From Planctomycetaceae bacterium (GTDB lineage Bacteria > Planctomycetota > Planctomycetia > Planctomycetales > Planctomycetaceae): a stretch of 14,558 nt of DNA. The position numbers and the translations under genes are program-made. Under the pieces are notes generated by a model. The model was given only the letters and a program-made list of their open reading frames with translations. It searched no databases and had not been told where the DNA came from. Each line of letters begins with the position of its first letter. Within the stretch, counting starts at the first letter, position 1. Below, one piece after another: positions 1 to 7,675 of this stretch. Where the stretch lies: the NCBI GenBank assembly GCA_029259875.1, contig JAJDEK010000569.1, positions 1 through 14,558 of the forward strand, read 5' to 3'.

Positions 1-1
1 T

Positions 2-823
2 TTATTCAATGTGGAATCGCCGGGAATAGCATTAGATATCTGTAACTGGTGCCTTTTTCTGGTCTACCCGCTTTTTATTATTGAAGCAGTAATCCATATA
101 GCACTCGGAAGCCCTAGGTGGAGATTCAATCTACTCTATTGCCTCATTCCACCATTAAGAATCTGCGCGCGCGACCAAATGACGGGACGTGCCATCTGGT
201 TTCCCGTTCTTGCCTGGCAGGAAGTCACGCCAGAGTTCCGAGAGAGAATCAGAAAATCATTTTCTGTGCCACTACTATTTATCGCACTATTAGTGCTCCC
301 TTTGTTTGCCGTTGAACTTTATTGGCAAAAGCAAATTGAATCCAGCGCAGTGCTGGCTGACCTGACTGCGATCGCAACGGGTTTTATCTGGTTTGCATTC
401 ACACTGGAATTCATTGTGATGATTTCGATAGAAGAAAAACGACTAGCATACTGCCGAAAACACTGGATTGACATTGCCGTCATTTGCCTGCCAATGATTG
501 CCTTTATGAGAGCATTACGAATTACAGGGCTACTCCGGCTGCAACAACTCACAAAATCAGCCCGAGTTTTCCGACTCAAAAGCCTGATCATGAAACTTTA
601 TCGGGCAATGTTAGTACTCGAAGTCGTAAATCGATTCTTGCAACGCAAGCCTGAAAAACGTATATCACGTCTGGAAGTGTTACTTGCAGAAAAAGAACAG
701 GAAGTGGAAGAGATTAAAAAAGAAATCTCGGTTCTTTCTGAACGAATCACTCTGAATACATTGCCTCATTCTGAAATGTCAGAACAGCAGGATATACAGC
801 CAGAGAACCGTAGAGCCGCCTGA
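2..823 (+). CDS. Voltage-sensor-like four-helix membrane protein with C-terminal coiled coil (5' end uncertain)
   Basis: The frame is open to the window edge. The first start candidate is GTG at 11, with no visible Shine-Dalgarno site, so the true start may lie upstream. Counting from that GTG (270 residues), hydrophobic segments lie at about 11-33, 84-104, 118-139 and 153-166. The last three plus the following helix resemble S1-S4 of voltage-gated channels: S2 carries Glu133, the S2-S3 linker is basic, S3 starts with Trp152 and Asp154, and S4 carries Arg167, Arg170 and Arg176, followed by Lys182, Arg185 and Arg188. A charged heptad-like stretch at about 216-246 is probably a coiled coil. No pore helix or TVGYG-type filter follows S4. 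Known voltage-sensor families pair the S2/S3 acids with S4 arginines. That this is a pore-less sensor or Hv1-like protein is inference. It converges on the gene at 848-1831. Confidence 0.6.
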   Translation, partial: LFNVESPGIALDICNWCLFLVYPLFIIEAVIHIALGSPRWRFNLLYCLIPPLRICARDQMTGRAIWFPVLAWQEVTPEFRERIRKSFSVPLLFIALLVLPLFAVELYWQKQIESSAVLADLTAIATGFIWFAFTLEFIVMISIEEKRLAYCRKHWIDIAVICLPMIAFMRALRITGLLRLQQLTKSARVFRLKSLIMKLYRAMLVLEVVNRFLQRKPEKRISRLEVLLAEKEQEVEEIKKEISVLSERITLNTLPHSEMSEQQDIQPENRRAA

Positions 824-847
824 CTCCAATCAGAATCAGGAAAAGCC

Positions 848-1831
848 CTATTCTTCTCGATCATAGCGGGGTCTTCGATCAGACCAGTCACCAGGTAGTT
901 TTTTGAGATTCCTATCTAGAAATTTAAGAATATCAAGTTCAAGTCCTAGACGTTTCCCAAGCATATCAGTGCCTCGCAGCTTTCCACGATACTCCTTAAA
1001 CACGTAGTGCGTCCGCAGCCCCTCGGGGACTGAGCCTGGAGTCAACTGTGTAAACAGCTTTTTAGCAGAACCTCTATCTAGTGAGTCACCTTGGCTAGTA
1101 CATACTAAAAAACCGATTCCGAATAATGGATCTCGCAGTCGCATTGCTGGGCGTGCTGAGGTAACACCCGTCACACTGTTAACCGGTGAAATTAATACCA
1201 TTGCTCTGACAGTTTGTCCTTTGCGAGTTTTTGCCGCGAGGACAGGCGCATCGTCATAAGGAATTTTACTCCAGTCAAACAGGGCATAATTCAAAGCAAT
1301 CGGCACACTCATATCCGAAGCGATAATTGCAGTCTTCTGCATATCCAAGTGTTTTTTCTGGTGTTCTTTATAAAGAAACCTCCAGACTGCTTCCATATCC
1401 AGTGCAATCATTGACTTATAATCTAAAGCAGACAACTTTAATTTTGCGCGCCCCTTCTGATTTTTGTTCCCCCCCTTGTCGACTGAGTTCCCTTTACTTT
1501 TTCCATGCTTTCTCAGATCGACGGAAACGACGGCATAGCCGTTTTGTTGTAAGATGGGTGCAAATTTATTATCCCACGTTCTTTTACTCCCCCCCTTCCC
1601 ATGCAAGAGCACAACAACTGGCGCATCAGCGGCATTACTTGATTCATAATACGTGATGGAAATTGGCCAGCCACCTTGCGCTGTTAAAGTGATTTCCTTC
1701 GGCTTGGGAGGCCCTTTAGAATCTTTACCCTGTGCATGCAAAACACTTGTGGCCAAGAGGGAAATGACCATGAATGTAAACACCGACTGCGTTAATTGAC
1801 TATTTTTCATACAGAGGAAAAGGTTTCTCAC
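848..1831 (-). CDS. Secreted alpha/beta-hydrolase-fold protein with degenerate catalytic positions
   Basis: The 327-residue protein starts at GTG 1831, chosen because GGAG lies five bases upstream. An ATG at 1810 (residue 8) would also give a signal peptide but has no such site. The hydrophobic segment at about 16-32 ends in a VLHA-type cleavage site, implying export. The alpha/beta-hydrolase fold is supported by strand VVVLL followed by the oxyanion motif HGKGG (77-81), the VSVDLRKHGKS segment (103-113) and a C-terminal Rossmann-like half. At the nucleophile elbow, where the family has GxSxG, the protein reads ASDMS (171-175), which places Asp173 at the serine position. Near the C-terminus the usual catalytic His position appears to be Arg (LRGTD, 285-289). 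A Lys/Gly-rich insertion occupies about 109-131. Substrate is unknown. It may be a pseudoenzyme or an unusual Asp-nucleophile hydrolase. It stands alone on the minus strand. Confidence 0.75.
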   Translation of the reverse strand: MRNLFLCMKNSQLTQSVFTFMVISLLATSVLHAQGKDSKGPPKPKEITLTAQGGWPISITYYESSNAADAPVVVLLHGKGGSKRTWDNKFAPILQQNGYAVVSVDLRKHGKSKGNSVDKGGNKNQKGRAKLKLSALDYKSMIALDMEAVWRFLYKEHQKKHLDMQKTAIIASDMSVPIALNYALFDWSKIPYDDAPVLAAKTRKGQTVRAMVLISPVNSVTGVTSARPAMRLRDPLFGIGFLVCTSQGDSLDRGSAKKLFTQLTPGSVPEGLRTHYVFKEYRGKLRGTDMLGKRLGLELDILKFLDRNLKKLPGDWSDRRPRYDREE

Positions 1832-1950
1832 AGGAACTCCTCATCGTTGGAACAAAATCTTTTCAGTTACAAGCTTGCAGTTTGGGACAATCCCGTTTAT
1901 TCAATATGTTGACTAATTTATACCTTCATTCTATGGAGAATATGAAGTGA

Positions 1951-2004
1951 GGTCAATTAGTGGTCTGACCTTTTACGTTCTTTAGCAGCACTATTACCAC
2001 TAAT
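1951..2004. promoter_or_regulatory. Nested inverted repeats in the divergent intergenic region
   Basis: The 265-bp space between the minus-strand hydrolase and the plus-strand ComEA-like gene holds two inverted repeats. ATTAGTGGT (1956-1964) is matched by its exact complement ACCACTAAT (1996-2004). Nested with the left arm, GGTCA (1951-1955) faces TGACC (1966-1970), and GGTCTGACC (1962-1970) is itself an odd palindrome. TGGTCTGACC resembles half-symmetrical operators of GntR/FadR-type regulators. That comparison rests on family knowledge and no regulator gene is present here. It could equally be an RNA hairpin in the leader of either gene. Confidence 0.3.
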
Positions 2005-2096
2005 ACTATTCATATTTGAGTCATACTATATCGCGATTTTCAAACTACGAAACCATCCTTTATGTCATATTGCACAACCTGATTAGCAGACGACAC

Positions 2097-2492
2097 ATGC
2101 AGGAAAAACATCCTGAAGAAACGCCATCGAAATCATTCCTGGGACTGCAAAGAGGTGACCAGTTTTTCTTGGGTACCCTCTTGATTGCAATTCTGGTTCT
2201 CGCAGTAATTTATATCGGCCAACTTTCCCGCTGGGGTACTAAACCGATAGAAATCAAAAGACAAAGCCATCTGCCTTATGAGTATCAGATTGACATCAAC
2301 GAGGCAGCGTGGGTTGAGTTTGCACAATTGAAGGGGATTGGCCCTGTGCTTGGAAAAAGAATTGTTGCTTACCGTGAGGAACACGGCCCGTTTCAGTCTA
2401 TTGAAGACTTATTACTGGTCAAAAACATCGGCCCGGTAAAACTAAATGCAAACCGAATCTATTTCAAACCAATACCAATTCCCCCTGAATAA
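2097..2492 (+). CDS. ComEA-like membrane-anchored helix-hairpin-helix DNA-binding protein
   Basis: The reading frame opens with a TTG at 2016. ATG 2097 is preferred because it gives a compact 131-residue protein with a normal anchor, although no clear Shine-Dalgarno site precedes it. Residues 1-20 are polar, 23-41 form one transmembrane helix, and 65-124 form a ComEA-type domain: an IDINEA opening (65-70), first hairpin LKGIGPVLGKRI (78-89), an AYREEHGPF linker, and second hairpin VKNIGPVKLNA (108-118). ComEA proteins bind double-stranded DNA at the cell envelope during natural transformation. Single-HhH-domain relatives without competence neighbours are common in Planctomycetota. No comEC, pilus or other competence gene lies in this window, so a role in DNA uptake is only inferred. 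Confidence 0.8.
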   Translation: MQEKHPEETPSKSFLGLQRGDQFFLGTLLIAILVLAVIYIGQLSRWGTKPIEIKRQSHLPYEYQIDINEAAWVEFAQLKGIGPVLGKRIVAYREEHGPFQSIEDLLLVKNIGPVKLNANRIYFKPIPIPPE

Positions 2493-2720
2493 CTATGCAG
2501 ACGATCAAGTCTTGTTTCATTTTTATCACAACGCTTTGGCTCACCGACTCATTTTTTCGAATAAATGTCCTCAGATTCCCAATTCTTCTCCCGTGCAGTC
2601 TGATGTTAGTTGATTCCTCGCTCGTTTCCGGGTTGAATAGGCGTTTCAAACAATACTCCAGATCTAGCACTTCCGGCTGATCAAGCCCGAATTCGCGTTC
2701 AATTAAAGGGTTTACTTTTT

Positions 2721-3026
2721 ATGGCAGGTTTTGACCACGGGTCCAACGAGCCTGATGAGCAAGAAAACATCGAGACGATTAATCGTAATACTCGTTTGGG
2801 TCTCAAGCTATTCACGGTTTATCTAATCCTTTATGGCGGGTTCGTTTTTCTAAATACCTTCTCCCCTGCAAAAATGGAGATCGTCGTTTTTGCAGGATTG
2901 AATCTGGCAATTGTTTACGGTTTTACTTTAATCATTGCCGCCTTTGTACTGGCAATCATCTATGGGTGGATATGCCGTAATGATCTTTCCTCTTCGAATT
3001 CTGAAAACGAGGAGGTAGCTCAATGA
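2721..3026 (+). CDS. DUF485 inner-membrane protein, partner of the ActP-like symporter
   Basis: The 101-residue protein has a polar N-terminus (1-24), a transmembrane helix at about 27-47, a short PAK-containing loop, and a second helix at about 53-83 ending in YGWICR. The tail is acidic and serine-rich. This matches the size and two-helix layout of DUF485 (YjcH) proteins, which are encoded immediately before acetate permease actP in many bacteria. AAAGGG lies roughly 11 bases before ATG 2721. The stop codon overlaps the start of the symporter gene (ATGA at 3023-3026), and GGAGG at 3010-3014 inside this gene would serve as the ribosome site for it. The molecular role of DUF485 is not established; it is thought to assist the permease. 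Confidence 0.85.
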   Translation: MAGFDHGSNEPDEQENIETINRNTRLGLKLFTVYLILYGGFVFLNTFSPAKMEIVVFAGLNLAIVYGFTLIIAAFVLAIIYGWICRNDLSSSNSENEEVAQ

Positions 3027-4978
3027 TTTATGAACCTTCTTTAATGGCAGTCCTAGTTTTCGGAGTGATTGTTGCCATCACACTGGGACTTAGCTTCTGG
3101 CTCGGTGCAAAAGCAAAATCATCGAAAGGCTACTTTGCTGCCGGTGGTGGGATCCACTGGTTTATTAACGGGGTCGCGTTTGCGGGAGATTATCTCTCAG
3201 CAGCTTCGTTTCTTGGCATCTGTGGTATGATTGCCTTCTATGGCTATGACGGGTTTCTATATTCCATCGGCTATTTGGCTGGCTGGATCGTGGCACTCTT
3301 TGTGATTGCAGAACCCCTCAAACGCATGGGACGTTTCACCTTCGCCGATGCGTTGGATAGTAAATTTCAATCGAGGGGCATCAAACTGGCGGCTGCTATT
3401 AGTACGCTCGTGGTCAGTATTTTTTATCTCATCCCGCAAATGGTGGGTGCCGGCGTCTTAATTACGCCGCTACTTGGATTCCCCCATTATGTTGGCGTAC
3501 TCATGGTGGGAACGATCGTCATTCTGATTGTCGTGACAGCAGGTATGGTCAGCACAACTTATGTGCAATTTCTGAAAGGCTCACTGCTTGTCATCTTCAG
3601 TACGGTTCTGACCGTCCTCATACTTCAAAGGGGACTCTCAACAGATCCGGAAAATAATGGAAAACCGACGCATCATTTTCAAATTATCGGTCCTGCTGCT
3701 TTCAATGACATCGATTACTGGAAGTCGGAACTAAAATTAAATAACCAAGACACATTAATTCCACTGGACCAAGGAGCGTGGGTAAAAAAAGATTTCCTAC
3801 AACTCACTAAAGACAACAAAGTCAGCTATTGGAAATTAACCGAAAACCCGGAGCATCAATTCTTCCTTTCAGAAACACAATATAAGCAAAAAAATAAAAA
3901 TGGTTCGATTATTATTAATGGACTGCCTCAAGGAACCGGTGAAGGACAAACCGATTTATACCCTGTGGGGCGCATCAGCAAGTTACCTAATAATGAGACG
4001 AAAACAGGCCCTCTGGGACCTGCAGAATTCCTGAGCACGATTCGCGAGAGTGAATTAATTCTCTGGGGCTCCGACACGATCAAGGAAAAAGATGGTACCG
4101 TTCTGACCATCTATTTCCCTAAACCAACATCAGGCCAAAAAGTTCTCAGTCCAGGAAATCACCCAAAATTTGCCGGTATTCGAGGCGACGAGCTATCGGG
4201 AAAACTGAACTTTCTGTCATTGATGCTTGCCTTGTTTTGTGGAACCGCTTCACTTCCCCATATTTTAATCCGTTACTACACGGTCAAAGATCAAGCCAGC
4301 GCCAGAAAAAGTACGATTGTCGGCATTGGAAGTATTGGCTACTTTTACATTCTGACATTGTTTATGGGTTTTGGAGCCATGACCAGTGGAGCACTCGATG
4401 TGACTAATACAAATATGGCAGCCCCATTACTTGCCAAGAGTATCGGTGACTGGCTGTTCGCGATTATTTCCGCGATTGCTTTTACCACAGTATTAGGAAC
4501 TGTTAGCGGCCTCATTATTGCTTCCAGTGGCGCTGTCGTACATGACTTGATGTCGAGCTTTATGAAAATCGAAATGAATGATTTTGCAAAAGTACGAATT
4601 GCGAAAATCGCCTCAGTTGTTGTGGGCGTCATCGCAATTATCCTGGGAATTCTCTTTGAGAAGTTCAACGTGAACTATCTTGTTGGCTGGGCATTCAGTG
4701 TGGCCGCTTCTGCAAATCTACCTGCTTTGGTTATGTTACTCTTCTGGTCCAAAACAACAAAACAGGGAATCACTGTTGCCATTTTTACCGGAATGATCTC
4801 TTCCTTAACATGGATTCTTCTGAGTGCTGATTCTTACAAAGGAATCTATGGACTGGATCCCGCCGATGCCATTGTGCCATTTAGCCAACCCGGTCTGGTT
4901 ACGATTCCGTTAGGTTTTCTGACGCTGGTAATTGTCTCACTCTTAACACAACCAAAATCGATGGGGACTGAAAATTGA
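3023..4978 (+). CDS. actP: ActP-like cation:acetate/monocarboxylate symporter (SSS family) with large hydrophilic insertion
   Basis: The 651-residue multi-pass protein belongs to the sodium:solute symporter family. Hallmarks of the acetate-permease branch are FAGDYLSAASFLG (53-65), the ARKS-containing segment after GTASLPHILIRYYT (407-420), and SSGAVVHDL (501-509). By family knowledge it imports acetate or related short carboxylates with sodium or protons across the inner membrane. E. coli ActP is 549 residues; the difference lies mainly in a hydrophilic stretch at about 205-392 between two transmembrane helices, where the E. coli loop is only about 40 residues. The insertion is rich in Asn, Lys and Gly and shows no domain I recognise. 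ATG 3023 has a strong GGAGG site and overlaps the DUF485 stop. The stop overlaps the next start (TTGA). Exact substrate is unproven. Confidence 0.9.
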   Translation: MIYEPSLMAVLVFGVIVAITLGLSFWLGAKAKSSKGYFAAGGGIHWFINGVAFAGDYLSAASFLGICGMIAFYGYDGFLYSIGYLAGWIVALFVIAEPLKRMGRFTFADALDSKFQSRGIKLAAAISTLVVSIFYLIPQMVGAGVLITPLLGFPHYVGVLMVGTIVILIVVTAGMVSTTYVQFLKGSLLVIFSTVLTVLILQRGLSTDPENNGKPTHHFQIIGPAAFNDIDYWKSELKLNNQDTLIPLDQGAWVKKDFLQLTKDNKVSYWKLTENPEHQFFLSETQYKQKNKNGSIIINGLPQGTGEGQTDLYPVGRISKLPNNETKTGPLGPAEFLSTIRESELILWGSDTIKEKDGTVLTIYFPKPTSGQKVLSPGNHPKFAGIRGDELSGKLNFLSLMLALFCGTASLPHILIRYYTVKDQASARKSTIVGIGSIGYFYILTLFMGFGAMTSGALDVTNTNMAAPLLAKSIGDWLFAIISAIAFTTVLGTVSGLIIASSGAVVHDLMSSFMKIEMNDFAKVRIAKIASVVVGVIAIILGILFEKFNVNYLVGWAFSVAASANLPALVMLLFWSKTTKQGITVAIFTGMISSLTWILLSADSYKGIYGLDPADAIVPFSQPGLVTIPLGFLTLVIVSLLTQPKSMGTEN

Positions 4979-5418
4979 CAGAAGATCAACCAGAGCAAGA
5001 GCAGGAATGGTTGACAGCAACCGCACTTGAAGACGAGTTTACTGTCTTCTTTCGGCTGTTACCAAAGATCCCTGCGGAGATTTCCACCGCTGATTTTCCA
5101 GCCAGAATCGAGATTATCTGGTCTTATCAGTCGCCCAATGAGACAGGTATGCCTGCCCCAGAAGATCAGCAAAGAATGAATGAGTTTGAAGAACGACTTG
5201 AGGAAGCTTGGCAGGGTTCGGGCATGGGTTATCTGACTATGCTGATCACCGGAAACCAGGTCTGTGAATGGCAGTGGTATGTCAAACATACCGATCAAGC
5301 TTTAGAGGCTCTCAATGCAGCCTTGGCTGATCTTCCTGAGCTACCACTTGATATTCATACCGAAACAGATCCCGACTGGTATGCCTATTCTAATTTTATG
5401 CAACAAATAACAGAGTAA
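4975..5418 (+). CDS. DUF695-domain protein coupled to the symporter
   Basis: The 147-residue soluble protein starts at TTG 4975, overlapping the symporter TGA by four bases. GGGGA about ten bases upstream supports this start, and no in-frame ATG exists before residue 59. The sequence begins with an acidic tail (1-20), continues through ARIEIIWSYQS (43-53) and an acidic helix (63-79), and ends with DIHTETDPDWYAYSNF (126-141). The late DPDW followed by aromatic residues, and the general size, match DUF695 proteins, whose function is unknown. Cys97 and a Trp-rich strand (99-101) are notable. The overlap implies translation coupled to the permease, so a role linked to transport or short-acid metabolism is plausible but unproven. 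It converges with the bestrophin gene, with 31 bases between. Confidence 0.65.
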   Translation: MTEDQPEQEQEWLTATALEDEFTVFFRLLPKIPAEISTADFPARIEIIWSYQSPNETGMPAPEDQQRMNEFEERLEEAWQGSGMGYLTMLITGNQVCEWQWYVKHTDQALEALNAALADLPELPLDIHTETDPDWYAYSNFMQQITE

Positions 5419-5449
5419 TTTTGTCTAGCTCACGCCGTTTTTCACTCTC

Positions 5450-6412
5450 TCAGGAAGTGGAATGATTTACGCCTACTGTGGAATCTCCAGGTCGCGCTAT
5501 CTCAGAGGCATTCTTTCCAAATCGATCTAGGATTTCGTTCACAGTAGAACGGATCGTGATACATAAACCATCCAAATCCAAATCATCTTCATCCAAGCCA
5601 AATGGTTCTTCAACAGAATGCGCGATGACTTCAATCCCAATCATGAAATAGGCCAGAATGATCGTGAGTGGTACAGTCCAAAAGCCAAAATCTTCTGCTA
5701 ATCCCCAAGGCAACGTACACAAATAAAGCGTAATGCAGTGACGCACAAACAAACGATAGGAAGGCGAAAGACGGGTTCTGCGAATCCGCTCACAACCTCC
5801 ACAAATCTCCATTAATTCACGGATTTCCGAATCCAGAATTCTTAATTCGTCACCATCAATCACACCCGACCTCTTCCAGCCAATCACCTTACGATAAATG
5901 AGATCCGCAATGTAAGCAGGAATATGGCGAGGAGGGGGCTCAATTTGTTCCAATTCAGGAAACATAGCAAAGTCATCATCTTCGCGCAAATGATCCCGCA
6001 ACGCTTCGGGAAAAGCGACAATCAAATTTCCAAGTTCTCGAAGTTCATCAGCACCGTAGTTGGTAAATTCGCGAAATTTGATAGCCATATTTCGGCTGAC
6101 ATTCACCAAACTGCCCCATAGTTGGCGCGCCTCCCACCAACGTGCATAGGAACTGTTTGTCCTGAAAACCAGCAGCAAACCAAGTACTAAACCGAGCGTC
6201 GTATGCAAATCGGAAGACATGTCACCCAGATTCACGAATTCATCTGCATGAATTTCTGAAAATCCAAGCGCTTGCAGTAGTCGTTCGCTGTGATTTTTGA
6301 GCACAGGTATGAGGCTATACAGCCCCACTAATCCCGCATAAAGTGAAATACGTCCTAATGTCCCTAGTTTTTTCTCAATGAACGACAGATTTAATTCTGC
6401 ATCAGCAGCCAT
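5450..6412 (-). CDS. Bestrophin-family (UPF0187) membrane channel protein
   Basis: The 320-residue length fits bacterial bestrophins (about 300). The family signature FRTNSSYARWWEARQLWG occupies 83-100, followed by SLVNVSRN. CERIRRT (207-213) precedes a hydrophobic pair of helices at about 222-236 and 243-262. EEPFG with an acidic DEDDLDLD cluster lies at 268-281, the region that binds calcium in animal bestrophins and is conserved in prokaryotic ones. Bacterial members form pentameric channels; some conduct anions, while the Klebsiella homologue is cation-selective, so ion selectivity is not predicted here. ATG 6412 is preceded by AGGGA at a long distance. The gene lies 69 bases downstream of the phosphatase on the same strand, so co-transcription is likely. 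The last 20 residues are a polar tail. Confidence 0.88.
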   Translation of the reverse strand: MAADAELNLSFIEKKLGTLGRISLYAGLVGLYSLIPVLKNHSERLLQALGFSEIHADEFVNLGDMSSDLHTTLGLVLGLLLVFRTNSSYARWWEARQLWGSLVNVSRNMAIKFREFTNYGADELRELGNLIVAFPEALRDHLREDDDFAMFPELEQIEPPPRHIPAYIADLIYRKVIGWKRSGVIDGDELRILDSEIRELMEICGGCERIRRTRLSPSYRLFVRHCITLYLCTLPWGLAEDFGFWTVPLTIILAYFMIGIEVIAHSVEEPFGLDEDDLDLDGLCITIRSTVNEILDRFGKNASEIARPGDSTVGVNHSTS

Positions 6413-6481
6413 AAATGAAATTTCCCTATATCAATCAGACGTACTTGATCAGTCAGTCTCGCGCCAGAGGATAGAGGAACT

Positions 6482-7675
6482 TTAATTTTTTCGCCCCAAT
6501 AATACAACTGATGTATCATCGTGCCTGCCAGATCCATCTGTAAACGCATTGGAATCATGGAACAAATTTTCCAGGGTTTCTTCCAATTGGGACGAGCGAG
6601 ACGCTTGCAATGACTGCATAATGCCAGGAATTCCAAATTCTCCGAAGGTCTCTTTCTCTCCAGGAAACGCTTCTGCCAAACCATCAGTGAAAATTAATAG
6701 TCGGCTGTTGGGAGGAATAATTGAAGTATGGATATCGTATTCGACATCGGACACGATTCCCAATGGGAGCCCGCCATCGTCATTCGTGCCTAATTCATAT
6801 GTCTTATTTGTCTCCAGTTCATGCACAATCGGAATCGGTGCTCCTGCAGACGTCCATTGAAATTCATTCGTTTTGGAATTTAAGATCCCATAGAGCAGAG
6901 TAATAAAGCCACCATCATCATTCACAATGGCCTGATTGCAAAGGCGATCATTCACATCAGAAACAAAAGCCGCAGTATTCAGATACTTGTTCGAGCGAAT
7001 CATGCCCACCAAGGTATGCATCGTCATAATCGACATGCAGGCTTTCATTCCGTGTCCCGATGCATCACCCACTAATATTACCAGATTTTCATCGTCCAGC
7101 ATGAAAACATCATAGTAGTCTCCCCCTGCCAGTGTCACAGGCTGTCCCCCAAACACACGAATCTGTGACGATTCATAACGTGCCGTCACATCATATCGCT
7201 CAGGAGAAGTGAGATCGCTGGGGATGATTGATTCTTGTAACTTGCGTACTGATTCTACTTCTTCGCGTAAGCGTTCTGCCACAAATCGTTCACGCTCCGC
7301 TTTGACAGAATCGACAACACTCTGCAAAGTCGTCTCCATGAGAAACATAAAGTCCCCGCCTTCATCTCTAATGATATAGGCGCGCATTCCCGCTGTTAAA
7401 AAACGGGCTACATGAAATGTGCCTTGCGTGGGACAAGCACCGACAACGGGAGTATCAAGATGTTTCTGACGGATCTGCTCGAAGTGCTCAAACGCTGTTT
7501 GAGGATCGGGATTCATAATCGACATCAAAATGATATCCCATGACTGCCCATTCAAAACTTGTGTAAGAAATTCTTCAGTCGTATTACAGATGACTAAGTC
7601 ATTTTCACTCACTCCAAGGTAGAGGGAAATGAGATCGCTCTCTTCGGGATTATCCCACCCAATAAGAATCCGCAT
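6482..7675 (-). CDS. PP2C/SpoIIE-type serine phosphatase with degenerate receiver domain
   Basis: The 397-residue protein starts at ATG 7675 with AGGGG about eight bases upstream. Residues 1-120 look like a response-regulator receiver, a helical linker spans about 122-150, and the RsbU/SpoIIE phosphatase domain spans about 155-395. Phosphatase motifs are intact: GGDYYDV (184-190), GDASGHG (203-209), FTDGLAEA (329-336) and HDDTSVV (385-391), supplying the metal-binding Asp residues. In the receiver, DIILMSIMNP (47-56) aligns with the usual DLVLLDxMMP, placing Ser52 at the phosphoacceptor Asp. The conserved Lys is Arg103, and the N-terminal acidic pair is reduced to Asp8. Such phosphatases usually dephosphorylate anti-sigma-factor antagonists. 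The partner here is unknown, and the receiver probably senses something other than phosphotransfer. The bestrophin gene follows in the likely operon. Confidence 0.88.
   Translation of the reverse strand: MRILIGWDNPEESDLISLYLGVSENDLVICNTTEEFLTQVLNGQSWDIILMSIMNPDPQTAFEHFEQIRQKHLDTPVVGACPTQGTFHVARFLTAGMRAYIIRDEGGDFMFLMETTLQSVVDSVKAERERFVAERLREEVESVRKLQESIIPSDLTSPERYDVTARYESSQIRVFGGQPVTLAGGDYYDVFMLDDENLVILVGDASGHGMKACMSIMTMHTLVGMIRSNKYLNTAAFVSDVNDRLCNQAIVNDDGGFITLLYGILNSKTNEFQWTSAGAPIPIVHELETNKTYELGTNDDGGLPLGIVSDVEYDIHTSIIPPNSRLLIFTDGLAEAFPGEKETFGEFGIPGIMQSLQASRSSQLEETLENLFHDSNAFTDGSGRHDDTSVVLLGRKN

Noticed and set aside
11..823. Full voltage-gated potassium channel
   Set aside because: No pore helix or TVGYG-like selectivity filter follows the S4-like helix; the protein goes straight into a coiled coil and ends.
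848..1831. Haloalkane dehalogenase, based on Asp at the nucleophile position
   Set aside because: The surrounding motif and the missing His do not match characterised dehalogenases; the Asp alone is not enough.
2495..2680. Small protein of 61 codons right after the ComEA-like gene
   Set aside because: It starts two bases after a stop but has no ribosome site and no recognisable motif; an equally long frame runs on the opposite strand. Treated as intergenic.
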